Source: a virus
Virus record (IMG/VR): IMGVR_UViG_3300033571_009404
Coordinates: 1-64,000 of that record
Length of the DNA stretch: 64,000 bases
Reading direction: 5' to 3' (one strand)
Position 1 is the first letter of the stretch; every line of letters starts with the position of its first letter. This document shows positions 27,483 through 35,898 of this stretch, one piece after another. Made by a program: the position numbers and the translations under genes. The notes under the pieces were generated by a model. The model did not search any database. It was not told the DNA's origin and worked only from the letters and a program-made list of their open reading frames with translations.

Positions 27483-27866
27483 ATGCAATTCGAAAGCATG
27501 GTCAGGAAGCCTGAAGAAATCATTCCAGGGAATATTCTCTGGCGGGTTCAAGTCACTCTGAATGAAGACGGTAGCGTAAATGTTGCCGCCCCATACAAAG
27601 TGATTCCTCGCACTGAAGCTAAGCAACTGTCGGATACTCAATATTTCGTCGGTATCCGTAACGTCATGGGCGGATTCATTATCCCTCTCGCCCTGGACGC
27701 ATTTGCTGTTGGTCACAGTGAGGATTCAGATGAGTTTCGGTTCACTCATTCCCGGTTGTTCCGCAAACGTAAGGATGCGATCAACTACGGGCGTGAGATG
27801 CAATCCTATCAACCTCCCTTAGAAGAAATGAAGTATCATTTCACCATCAAAGGAGATGAAAAGTGA
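27483..27866 (+). CDS. Hypothetical protein
   Basis: 127 residues, unknown, soluble. TAAGGAG precedes the start and its stop overlaps the large wing-helix gene by 4 bp, so the two are coupled. Confidence 0.8.
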   Translation: MQFESMVRKPEEIIPGNILWRVQVTLNEDGSVNVAAPYKVIPRTEAKQLSDTQYFVGIRNVMGGFIIPLALDAFAVGHSEDSDEFRFTHSRLFRKRKDAINYGREMQSYQPPLEEMKYHFTIKGDEK

Positions 27867-29566
27867 AAGCACCGAAACCCAAGTCAGAACCCATCAAGGA
27901 TTTCATGACAATGGCGCAAGTCATTGGCAAAGACACCCTGCCTGAAACATCCCAAAACAACAAGGAGCAACAAGCTATGCAAATGCAATCGAATGTGAAC
28001 ATCATCGACACCGACTTCGTCAACCGCGACTGGCTGTGCCGTATCGATCCTGATGCCGAGATGCAAGCCAACATCGTGAATCTGATGGCAGACCGCCGTC
28101 CGTTCACGGTCAAGGAAATCGGCGACGTCTTCGAATTCTTCGGCGACGCTGGTGATCGTGTGAAGTCCGCGCATGTCATGCTGCAGATGAATGCCAAGGG
28201 TTTCTTCAAGACCGTCTCCGGTGGCAACATCGAGATGTACATCCTGAAGGATCGTTTGCCTGGCATGGATCGCCCGAAGCAACCGAAGCTGTTCCGTACT
28301 CCTGATTACTTCGATCGTGATCCGATCGGCGAGATCAAGCGTGCTGATGGCGTCGACATGGCGATCTTCAAGATCCTGTTGTCCGATGGCGAAAAGCGCA
28401 CCGCACAAGAACTGCGTGCTCTGCTCTATCCCTTCGGCTTCACGGCTAATGAAATCTCTGGCAAGCTGAAGACCCTGATGCTGGGGTCCAGTGGCGATGT
28501 CTGGATCGAACGCATCCAACGTGGTTCCGATGTCTGGTACACGGTCAAGAAGGGCTGGAACCTGGCTCGCTTCATCAAGGCACGCAAGGGCAAGCCATCC
28601 GTCGTTTACACGGGTGACGAGCCGGAACTGCCTGCAGCAAAGATCGATGACAAGCAAGAGTCTCTGACTCCGGCAGTCACCGGTCGTGCTGGTACGCACG
28701 TGTCTGTCAGCGAAGTTCAAGCTGCATCTCAGGAGGAAGCTGTGGAAACCAACCAAGTCGACCTGGTCGTGACTGCCAAGGACACGATGGATCAAGCGAT
28801 CTGGAAGGTTACGCAAGACCGCGCAACCTACCTGGTCTCTGAAGTCGCTGCTCTGATCGAAGACTTCGGCTTCAACAAGGGCACTGTCGGTGTGCGCATG
28901 GCCAAGCTGGCTGAAATGGGTTGGTTCACGCGTACTCCTGAGGGTCGTGCTTTCAAGTACACCATGGTGGAAGGTACTGCTTTCCCTATGGCGCAACTTG
29001 AAGTGGTCAAGCCGACTTCGCAAGTTCAGTCTGAACCTGCTGAAGGTAACAAGGTCGAAACCAAGGCACAAGAAGCCATCGTCACCACCAAGGCCGGTCC
29101 GAAGGTCGTGGCTCTGGATGAAGTCCAGAAACCGCGTATCAGCGTGACCGAACTGGCTCAAGAACTGGATGTGACGCCTACTGGCCTGATGTTCTACATC
29201 AAGTCGCGCGGTTTCACCGGTGTCCTGGACATCGATACCCAGTTGACCATCGAACACGCTGCTGCATTGCGTGTTAACTTCAACAAGAACGATGCAAAGG
29301 AAATCGATATGGGTACTGTCACCAATCTGGCAGATGCAGTGAAGAACGACCAAGAACAACCGGCTCTGTTCACCATGATCGTCCAGATCAAGGGTGTGAA
29401 CTTCAGCCTGGTTGAACTGAAGGAACTGACTGTGGAACTGGACGAAGCCATTTCGTTCCTGACCAAGGTCAAGTCCCTGGATGCGAAGATCACCATCAAG
29501 ACCATCCCGCTGTCGCTGGATGAAATGAAGGAACTCGCAGAACGCATCCGCGAACTGAAGCTGTAA
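27863..29566 (+). CDS. Large protein with three winged-helix-like segments and an IF2N-like segment
   Basis: 567 residues. Three segments read as winged helices: about 75-135 (RPFTVKEIGDVFEFF ... AKGFFKTV), about 165-235 (KILLSDGEKRTAQELRALL ... WYTVKKG) and about 310-375 (ATYLVSEVAALIEDFGFNKG ... GWFTRTPEGRAFKYTM). A fourth segment (ISVTELAQELDVTPTGLMFYI, about 425-450) resembles the IF2 N-terminal or MerR-like helical fold. Linkers are Lys/Glu/Thr/Val-rich. DNA binding or transcription control is inferred; no exact relative is recognised. GC-rich preferred codons and a strong terminator suggest abundant expression. An internal ATG at 27977 cannot be excluded. Confidence 0.8.
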   Translation: MKAPKPKSEPIKDFMTMAQVIGKDTLPETSQNNKEQQAMQMQSNVNIIDTDFVNRDWLCRIDPDAEMQANIVNLMADRRPFTVKEIGDVFEFFGDAGDRVKSAHVMLQMNAKGFFKTVSGGNIEMYILKDRLPGMDRPKQPKLFRTPDYFDRDPIGEIKRADGVDMAIFKILLSDGEKRTAQELRALLYPFGFTANEISGKLKTLMLGSSGDVWIERIQRGSDVWYTVKKGWNLARFIKARKGKPSVVYTGDEPELPAAKIDDKQESLTPAVTGRAGTHVSVSEVQAASQEEAVETNQVDLVVTAKDTMDQAIWKVTQDRATYLVSEVAALIEDFGFNKGTVGVRMAKLAEMGWFTRTPEGRAFKYTMVEGTAFPMAQLEVVKPTSQVQSEPAEGNKVETKAQEAIVTTKAGPKVVALDEVQKPRISVTELAQELDVTPTGLMFYIKSRGFTGVLDIDTQLTIEHAAALRVNFNKNDAKEIDMGTVTNLADAVKNDQEQPALFTMIVQIKGVNFSLVELKELTVELDEAISFLTKVKSLDAKITIKTIPLSLDEMKELAERIRELKL

Positions 29567-29586
29567 CAGGCATAACTGACTGAGCT

Positions 29587-29650
29587 AGCTAGGATAGAAT
29601 CTTAATTGATTCTATCCTAGCTGCTCTTTCTCTTATGTCTTTTTTTTTTT
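29587..29650 (+). terminator. Strong hairpin terminator with T-run
   Basis: Perfect 14-bp stem (AGCTAGGATAGAAT / ATTCTATCCTAGCT, 29587-29622) with an 8-nt loop, then GCTCTTTCTCTTATGTC and an 11-T run (29640-29650). The longest perfect stem among the hairpins I found. Confidence 0.8.
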
Positions 29651-29707
29651 GATGTGAAATTTACAGACTTGCTATATGGTCTGACTAATAACCTAGAAGG
29701 AGTCACT

Positions 29708-30853
29708 ATGGCTTTGATTTCCCAATCAGTAGACGGCGAGCGTCTGGATCAGCTGGTGCAAAACCGCATCAACACCAATGAAATTATGGACCGTATCCGT
29801 CAGATCAAGAAAGAATCTGAAGGTGTGATCGGTGGTCCTGATGGTGAGTACATCGCCTTATCCGCACTGTTCAAAGAGATCGCTGATATTGGCATTGATG
29901 AGATGGCCAAAGCCGCTGCAGTCCATGTCAAGCGCAAACCGCCAATGAGTGAGGTGGAGTTTGCTAAGCTGTTCTCCAGTGGTAACGATGAAAGCGAGAA
30001 AAGCGAGAAAGATGACTTCATCGTGAATACGCATCGTGATGATCATAAGGACGGTGGTTTCGCATTCACTCCCGGATATTCGCAAGAAGAGTTCGATGCA
30101 TTGCCGCCAGCTACTCAGATCCTTCGTATTGCTGATGAGACTGTACGCGTTATCGTAAGTGATAAAGTACCCGCTAATGGTAAAGAATCGGTGATCCACA
30201 CCATGCAGTCTTTACAATGGGTTAGTAAGTTCGTACAACTGATTGAGAAGTATCTGGGCGTTCAGTATACTGAGAAGTTCACATCGATTCTCGGTTCATA
30301 TGCTGAACAATTGGAGATCTATCAGAATAACAAAAACAGCGCTCTATGGATGCCTGTTCAGATGGTACGTAATGAAATCGAAGACGAGATCAAGATGATC
30401 ATGAACATCCATCCGGATAAGATTCCTGAACTAACCAAACATGAACCCAAGATCGACATCGTCATACGTTCCAATGGACGTCAACAAGGCGCTAGCTATC
30501 TGTCTAACACCATTTATGATTCTCTGAAGATATTGGGTTATCGCAATCTCAGTCAGAACAATCTGCAAGAAGGTAACGGTAGTATTCACAGTCATCACCG
30601 CACGAACTACGAACGCAATGGCATAGCTGTTCAGTATCTACTGGAAATACCGATCACTATCGAAATTGAACAGTTCGATAATGAAGACAAGCAGTGGCGT
30701 GATGGTAAGGGTAATGTGATCGGTGAGCGTAAAGTCAAATTCGATTTTGATGTCGATACCTCTAACCTGCCAGAACATCTGAAAGCACATGGGACTTTGG
30801 TTGATATTCCCAAAGTCTGGCCGAGTACTACTGACACTAACAATAAAGGATAA
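29708..30853 (+). CDS. Hypothetical protein
   Basis: 381 residues from ATG 29708 (AGAAGGAG upstream); the frame is open to 29654. Acidic, largely helical. A C-terminal segment (IDIVIRSNGRQQGASYLSNT ... LGYRN) resembles the N-terminus of the 31358 product (IEVDVKCNKGHIGGNFMAQL ... GYSQ). Unknown function. Confidence 0.8.
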   Translation: MALISQSVDGERLDQLVQNRINTNEIMDRIRQIKKESEGVIGGPDGEYIALSALFKEIADIGIDEMAKAAAVHVKRKPPMSEVEFAKLFSSGNDESEKSEKDDFIVNTHRDDHKDGGFAFTPGYSQEEFDALPPATQILRIADETVRVIVSDKVPANGKESVIHTMQSLQWVSKFVQLIEKYLGVQYTEKFTSILGSYAEQLEIYQNNKNSALWMPVQMVRNEIEDEIKMIMNIHPDKIPELTKHEPKIDIVIRSNGRQQGASYLSNTIYDSLKILGYRNLSQNNLQEGNGSIHSHHRTNYERNGIAVQYLLEIPITIEIEQFDNEDKQWRDGKGNVIGERKVKFDFDVDTSNLPEHLKAHGTLVDIPKVWPSTTDTNNKG

Positions 30854-30858
30854 GAAAC

Positions 30859-31356
30859 ATGGCGTACGACCGTCAACTCCCATTTGAAATGGGAGAAGGT
30901 ACTACCAAGGCAGCGGTGCTTGCAAACTACCCCGCAATCACAGAAGTCAGTAGACGTGTCCGAGAAGAACACGCTAAAGTCAATCCGGTACTTCCGAAAG
31001 GACCTACGGTGGAAAAAGAGAACCCCATACAAGTTTTCCGGAGTGAATACTTCGCAAATGATCCAGAGATGATCAAACGCCTGCTATTCACTCATCGTCA
31101 AAATCTCCCCAAGACTTCTGACTCGTACTGTGATTACAATCGCTTCAGGGATGTGCATAATAACTACACCAGATCGATCTTAGAAATCGTTCGTGAAGTT
31201 GCTCATGTCGGTACTGGCATCCGGTGCAAGAGCTTTGGCATTGTGTTCGATATTTACAACGGTGCTGAAATCATTTATCAAGAGGTTAACTCTAATGTGG
31301 AACACCGCATTAAGATCACACAACCTCCCAAATATTCTTTTCCTGAAAGGACCTGA
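30859..31356 (+). CDS. Hypothetical protein
   Basis: 165 residues, unknown; Arg/Glu-rich helical N-terminal half and beta-rich C-terminus. ATAAAGGATAAG precedes the start, 5 bp after the previous stop. Confidence 0.75.
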   Translation: MAYDRQLPFEMGEGTTKAAVLANYPAITEVSRRVREEHAKVNPVLPKGPTVEKENPIQVFRSEYFANDPEMIKRLLFTHRQNLPKTSDSYCDYNRFRDVHNNYTRSILEIVREVAHVGTGIRCKSFGIVFDIYNGAEIIYQEVNSNVEHRIKITQPPKYSFPERT

Positions 31357-31357
31357 A

Positions 31358-32509
31358 GTGGAACAAAACAACTCTGCTGTTTCTCATCGACCACTGCCAT
31401 TGATCGAAGTCGACGTCAAATGCAATAAAGGACACATCGGCGGTAACTTCATGGCACAGCTGATCGGGCAAGCTCTGACCATTGCCGGGTATAGCCAAAT
31501 CAACTTAAGTCCTACGGTCATGGAGGGTGGTGATCTGCTCTCCAACAAACACCACATCCAAGGACTGCGTCAACGCGTTCACGACATTCCAGTGTTCATC
31601 CATAGTCAGATCATAGAGCGTGATCCTTACCTGCCTCTGCCGACTACGGTAGAATCAGAAATGGAGAAGGTCATGAACGCCGCCATGGAGTACGCCCACA
31701 AGTATTCATTCGTGGGTGATGACTCGATGGTTATTGCCAAGAATCATCTGCAAGAAGTACTGAGTCAATACGGTCAGGAGCTGTATCGCTTAGGCAAACA
31801 ACCAGTACATGGTCTTCCTCTGGAGCAAGAACCCAAGTACACCGTGGATGGCAATCACGTCATCAATCGTTCTTCGGGTGAAGCTATTCCACATGAAGAA
31901 CCTGTCTTCATCTTCCGTGGTCGTGACTCTCTGGCGGTAACAGCACTCATGCTGTATGTGACGTACTTCAATGAAGCCACACCGCACTACAAAGCCATCA
32001 TGAATCGCATTGATGACTTTAAGAAGTTCGCCAAAGAGTATCCGGATCGCATGAAGATGCCTGACACGGTATTGCAAGCCGGTCCTCTGGAACAGCTGAC
32101 CAAAGAGAACGTCATTGCACATAACGTCAATCTGACCAAGAATACCTTGGCTACATTGGCTAACATCTGGCGAGATGGTGTTAAGCGTGATTCGCGCATC
32201 GTAGCTGGTCTTGAGTACTTGATCGAACGTCTGGATCACATTCATGATGATCGCTGGAAATGGGCAGGTGACGAAGCCGAATATGAACGTATGCGTTTAG
32301 CTGCTTGTGGTATTGCAGCGCTGGGTAATACGGAAGAAGCCGTCAAACAGCGCATCGGTCGTGACCATCAATACTTCTCAGCTAGCTACGATGACGTCTG
32401 TCGTTCAGTTGACGCTGAGATCAAGTATCGCGATGAAGCCGCAGCGCTCAAAGATGAAAATGAGAAACTGCGTGCCGAGATTGCTCAACTGAAGAAGTTC
32501 AACGGTTAA
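31358..32509 (+). CDS. Hypothetical protein with C-terminal coiled coil
   Basis: 383 residues from GTG 31358 (GAAAGGACC upstream); the open frame further 5' lies within another gene and is ignored. The N-terminal region shares a short motif with the 29708 protein. The middle contains EPVFIFRGRDSLAVTALM, a phrase reminiscent of a segment seen in some phage proteins of unknown function. The last about 45 residues (DEAAALKDENEKLRAEIAQL) are a clear coiled coil. Function unknown. Confidence 0.75.
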   Translation: MEQNNSAVSHRPLPLIEVDVKCNKGHIGGNFMAQLIGQALTIAGYSQINLSPTVMEGGDLLSNKHHIQGLRQRVHDIPVFIHSQIIERDPYLPLPTTVESEMEKVMNAAMEYAHKYSFVGDDSMVIAKNHLQEVLSQYGQELYRLGKQPVHGLPLEQEPKYTVDGNHVINRSSGEAIPHEEPVFIFRGRDSLAVTALMLYVTYFNEATPHYKAIMNRIDDFKKFAKEYPDRMKMPDTVLQAGPLEQLTKENVIAHNVNLTKNTLATLANIWRDGVKRDSRIVAGLEYLIERLDHIHDDRWKWAGDEAEYERMRLAACGIAALGNTEEAVKQRIGRDHQYFSASYDDVCRSVDAEIKYRDEAAALKDENEKLRAEIAQLKKFNG

Positions 32510-32539
32510 TTAATAACCATCAACCAATAGGAGAATACC

Positions 32540-32851
32540 ATGCCTGAAGTAAGCCCTATCGAAACCCCATTGACCCGTGACAGCATCGACGATCTGGACA
32601 TCCTGATCCGTAACCAGATCAATGCCGTCTTCCTGAATCTCGGCAGCCTGGAACTGGAACTGAGTTCCATCCTGAACTACCAGCCCAATCTCAAGAGCGA
32701 TGAGGAAAGCGAGACCGTAGAAGTTAAACGCAATGACGAAAGTGAAAAGCCGTCGTCTGAAATGGTTTCGCGTCTGCGTGTCCGTCTGGAACGTCTGGAA
32801 GAACTGAACGCCGCTATCACCAAGATCAAGACGGGCTCGACCCTGAATTAA
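32540..32851 (+). CDS. Hypothetical acidic helical protein
   Basis: 103 residues, unknown; helices at about 12-50 and 72-97 separated by an acidic, Glu/Ser-rich linker. AATAGGAGAA precedes the start. GC-biased codons. Confidence 0.75.
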   Translation: MPEVSPIETPLTRDSIDDLDILIRNQINAVFLNLGSLELELSSILNYQPNLKSDEESETVEVKRNDESEKPSSEMVSRLRVRLERLEELNAAITKIKTGSTLN

Positions 32852-32859
32852 GGAGAGTC

Positions 32860-33480
32860 ATGTCCAGAATCGCTTCTGGGAAATACATTGACTGTCTGAT
32901 ACAAGCCAGACCCGTAATGGCACGTAAGTCAGACTTACGTGCTGCCCAGCTGAGGAAAGAACAACCTCAGCTGGGTATCGGTGAAGATGAAGAGATCCTA
33001 TTTGGTCCAGCTGTACCTTCGTTCATGGATTTTCATGAAGGACCAAATTGGCCTGCGTCCTTTGGTATTGAGGATAGGGATCAACGTCAATTCTCGGCAG
33101 CGACATTCCAAGTCAATCGTCCTAATCCCAAGGACACCATCCGTAGTTTGCATCTGTTTCGTAAACCCACATTAACAGAGATTCTCTTTGATAATGAGAA
33201 GTTCGCATTGATGCATGCGTCGTCCATGAGAATCGAAGTACCGTTTATCGGTGGTCGGTTGTTAGACAGTACGATGACGCTTTGGCAAGAACTCTTCATG
33301 GATAAAGAGTATCTTTACAAAGGTGAACGATTTACTCTGTCATCTCTGGATTTCGTAACGGAGATCTATGACCAGCGTCAGCGTCATTTCACCATGTATG
33401 CACGTACTGAGTCCATTGATGTACGTGGGACGTTGTGGGTAGAACGTGAAGACCACAAACTAATCATCAAACCGCTATGA
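32860..33480 (+). CDS. Hypothetical protein, paralogue of 33477 gene
   Basis: 206 residues. The C-terminal part (TLWQELFMDKEYLYKGERFTL) resembles TFWQKVKGFLFEGKHFTL in the next product, so the two are probably tandem relatives; this one has about 85 additional N-terminal residues. Function unknown. Stop overlaps the next start by 4 bp. Confidence 0.75.
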   Translation: MSRIASGKYIDCLIQARPVMARKSDLRAAQLRKEQPQLGIGEDEEILFGPAVPSFMDFHEGPNWPASFGIEDRDQRQFSAATFQVNRPNPKDTIRSLHLFRKPTLTEILFDNEKFALMHASSMRIEVPFIGGRLLDSTMTLWQELFMDKEYLYKGERFTLSSLDFVTEIYDQRQRHFTMYARTESIDVRGTLWVEREDHKLIIKPL

Positions 33481-33848
33481 TTAAAATCAAATCACTTTAC
33501 CTAAAGTCAGTTATCGGCACCATTGAAGTGGATATCGAGAATGCTCCTGGTAGTGTCTGTAACAAAGAGGACAAGTTGTGGGTCATTGATTTCAGTGTAG
33601 AAAGACTGATTAAAGATGAGCGCACATTCTGGCAAAAGGTAAAGGGATTCCTCTTTGAAGGTAAACACTTTACTCTGAAGCAATTCATGATGACATTCCA
33701 CGTCCATGGTTGGGCCGACTTCAGAGACAGTACTTTAGACATCAATACCGACGGTGTTGGCAACACGAAGTATCTTCCTGAAGTTGTTGGCTACGGTACA
33801 GAAGCATGGCGTGTGAGCGTCAAACCAGAACTAATAGGTCAATCATGA
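33477..33848 (+). CDS. Hypothetical protein, paralogue of 32860 gene
   Basis: 123 residues; beta-rich with the shared (T/F)WQ...F.G..FTL segment. Coupled to both neighbours through 4-bp overlaps. Function unknown. Confidence 0.75.
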   Translation: MIKIKSLYLKSVIGTIEVDIENAPGSVCNKEDKLWVIDFSVERLIKDERTFWQKVKGFLFEGKHFTLKQFMMTFHVHGWADFRDSTLDINTDGVGNTKYLPEVVGYGTEAWRVSVKPELIGQS

Positions 33849-34153
33849 AGCTATTTGTATTTCGTCCTAATGGACACGGTAGTGAGACGTTTATGGTTGT
33901 GCAAGAAGATGAAGCTGCTGCTCGGACTGCAGTAGATAATCTAATTGCTAAGAACAAGCAAGAATACCAAGAGTACCGACAACGATGCGATAAGGTGCGA
34001 GGTCTACGTGGTACTCGTACTTACATTCCACCTGGTCCTGAGTATCGATATCCTGAGCCAGTGTATGAATTGAATTCTGATGGCTGGGGTACTGATTACT
34101 ACGAGATGGAAGTCTACGAACCCGGTCAAGTGGCCACTAACGAGAATTCGTGA
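33845..34153 (+). CDS. Hypothetical protein
   Basis: 102 residues from ATG 33845, overlapping the previous stop. It begins with a beta strand (MKLFVFRPNG), then a helix, then a Tyr/Pro-rich tail (PPGPEYRYPEPVYEL). Unknown. Confidence 0.75.
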   Translation: MKLFVFRPNGHGSETFMVVQEDEAAARTAVDNLIAKNKQEYQEYRQRCDKVRGLRGTRTYIPPGPEYRYPEPVYELNSDGWGTDYYEMEVYEPGQVATNENS

Positions 34154-34154
34154 T

Positions 34155-34961
34155 ATGGAAGAACCTAATCCATTTGAGTTATCCCCAGAGCAGATCAAGC
34201 AGTTTCATGAGGAACTTCCTCGTGTAATGAGTCAGCGGCTTGATCTCGATGAGGTAATAAGGGTACAACGAATTCGTAATGAGAGAAAAATGAAAGATCC
34301 AACATACGCACCGGTGTATGCAGCGCTGTACCCTGAGCTGACAAAGATAGCCCGTAAACACGGCTATGCGATGGCGGTTCATGGAACACTTGCAAGGGAT
34401 ATGGACTTGATCTGTGTCCCGTGGATGGACCACGCATCCAAACCTGACGATGTGATTGATGAGATTGTCAATTCGTTCCACATCGTTCGTGTGGGCGGTC
34501 TCACCAGACATGCTCACAATCGTGTTGTTCAAACGATCAGCATCGGACATGGTGAATGCTTCCTCGATCTGTCTTTCATGTATCGTTGGAATACGATTGA
34601 TGAAGTCGATGGCATGCAACGTAGTGAACTTGCTGTATGGAATCTGATTGATTTTTGTGGCAAGAACCCAGTCGAAATCAAAGCAGTCGATCAGAGAGCG
34701 TGGGAGCATCTGATGATCTATATCCCTAAAGAAACACTTCTGAAGGGATTGGAGTTCAAGATGAAACATTCGGATGACCCTGAGAAGCTGCAAAAGGAAA
34801 TCACCCGTATCACAGGTAAGCAACCGGATACATTAGCATCTGTCGAAGAAGCTGAGTTAAACGGTGGTCAGCCTATTGTTCAAGGTGAGTCACACAAGGT
34901 ATTTCAACGGGTAGGGGATCCTATTCCAGACCCATCTAATCAAAAGGAAAACAACACATGA
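34155..34961 (+). CDS. Nucleotidyltransferase-like protein (pol-beta superfamily, probable)
   Basis: 268 residues from ATG 34155. The segment YAMAVHGTLARDMDLICVPW (about 74-93) has the GS/GT..RD.D.. arrangement of minimal nucleotidyltransferases, and LDLSFM (about 134) can supply the third acidic residue. Similar phage proteins are often called nucleotidyltransferases, but the activity is not proven for them. The C-terminal about 60 residues are polar and probably disordered. It overlaps the SPFH gene by 4 bp. Confidence in the fold is moderate and in the function low. Confidence 0.6.
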   Translation: MEEPNPFELSPEQIKQFHEELPRVMSQRLDLDEVIRVQRIRNERKMKDPTYAPVYAALYPELTKIARKHGYAMAVHGTLARDMDLICVPWMDHASKPDDVIDEIVNSFHIVRVGGLTRHAHNRVVQTISIGHGECFLDLSFMYRWNTIDEVDGMQRSELAVWNLIDFCGKNPVEIKAVDQRAWEHLMIYIPKETLLKGLEFKMKHSDDPEKLQKEITRITGKQPDTLASVEEAELNGGQPIVQGESHKVFQRVGDPIPDPSNQKENNT

Positions 34962-35851
34962 ACTACGAAGAAATGCAACAGGCTAAAGTCGATGCCGCAG
35001 AACAGAAACAAAAACAACTTTACCGTCGTATCAAAATAATCGCGGCGGTATTCTTCCTCTTGGTTGTGGGGGTTGTCTTAAATCCGGTGGTGATCGTACA
35101 GCCGGGTTATCGCGGTGTGGTGACACACATGGGCGCTACCCAAAAGGTTGTCTTGGAAGAAGGCTTGAATTTCGTCATGCCGATCCGTGACTCCGTACAT
35201 CAGATTTACGTCGGTATCAAGAAGACTGAAACTGATGGTGAATCGGGTACATCGGATTCCCAGAAAGTCGATGTGAAGGTAGCGATCAATTGGCACCAAC
35301 TGCCGAACTCGACACCTTACATCTACAAAGAACTGGGTAATGATGCTGAATCTCGTATTCTCATGCCAGCAATTCTGGATGCGATGAAGGGTGCTGTTGG
35401 TAAGTTCCGTGCAGAAGAATTGATTGTACAGCGTGACGAAGCACGGAACAAGATTACCGAACGTCTGCGCAAGATCGTTAACCCTCATGGTATCGAAATT
35501 GATGAGACGTCTATCACCAGTCTGTCATTCTCCAAAGCATTCGATAAATCGATCGAAGAGAAGATCGTAGCTGAGCAAAAGAAGAAACAAGCTGAATTCG
35601 ATTTGGCTCGTATCGAAGTGGAAGTGCGCCAAGAGTTAGCCAAGGCTACTGGTGTTGCTGCTCAGATGAAAGCTAAGAGTAAGGAAATCACTCCTGACCT
35701 TCTGGCACAGCAAAAGCTGGATAATGAGCGCGCAGCCATTGATAACCAGAAAGACTTCATTGCTAAGTGGGATGGCAAGCTGTCTAATGTTTCTGGTAGC
35801 GGCGGCATGCCGTTCTTTATGACTTTGCCTTCTACTGGCTCTGGTAAATAA
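34958..35851 (+). CDS. SPFH / band-7 (prohibitin-like) membrane protein
   Basis: 297 residues. One N-terminal membrane helix (about 25-47, IKIIAAVFFLLVVGVVLNPVV) is followed at once by the band-7 start (VIVQPGYRGVVTHMGA ... EEGLNFVMPI), the core domain, and a long charged coiled coil (about 190-270, KIVAEQKKKQAEFDLARIEVEV). SPFH proteins build oligomeric cages or microdomains on membranes and, as HflK/C, restrain FtsH protease. A phage copy could modify host membrane proteolysis or defend the envelope; this is inference. A hairpin follows the stop. Confidence 0.88.
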   Translation: MNYEEMQQAKVDAAEQKQKQLYRRIKIIAAVFFLLVVGVVLNPVVIVQPGYRGVVTHMGATQKVVLEEGLNFVMPIRDSVHQIYVGIKKTETDGESGTSDSQKVDVKVAINWHQLPNSTPYIYKELGNDAESRILMPAILDAMKGAVGKFRAEELIVQRDEARNKITERLRKIVNPHGIEIDETSITSLSFSKAFDKSIEEKIVAEQKKKQAEFDLARIEVEVRQELAKATGVAAQMKAKSKEITPDLLAQQKLDNERAAIDNQKDFIAKWDGKLSNVSGSGGMPFFMTLPSTGSGK

Positions 35852-35860
35852 CGACATAAG

Positions 35861-35882
35861 TGGAGTGGGTGATCCCACTCCA
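35861..35882 (+). terminator. Hairpin after SPFH gene
   Basis: Perfect 9-bp stem (TGGAGTGGG / CCCACTCCA) with TGAT loop. No T-tract follows, so termination may be partial. CATAA lies just upstream, as at other hairpins here. Confidence 0.5.
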
Positions 35883-35898
35883 TTAACAAGGATAATAA

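Noticed and set aside
27884-29359. A 491-codon open frame on the minus strand
   Set aside because: It is the antisense shadow of the 27863-29566 gene. It has no start signal, gives a Leu/His/Arg-rich protein with unnatural composition, and the + strand has clear domains and a terminator.
29640-29650. Run of 11 T as a sequencing artefact or slippage site
   Set aside because: It follows a hairpin and is intergenic, so it is simply terminator sequence; no frame depends on it.
31193-31357. Upstream extension of the 31358 gene from an ATG at 31193
   Set aside because: It would overlap the 30859 gene by about 160 bp in another frame and yield a hydrophobic, basic leader without a ribosome site.
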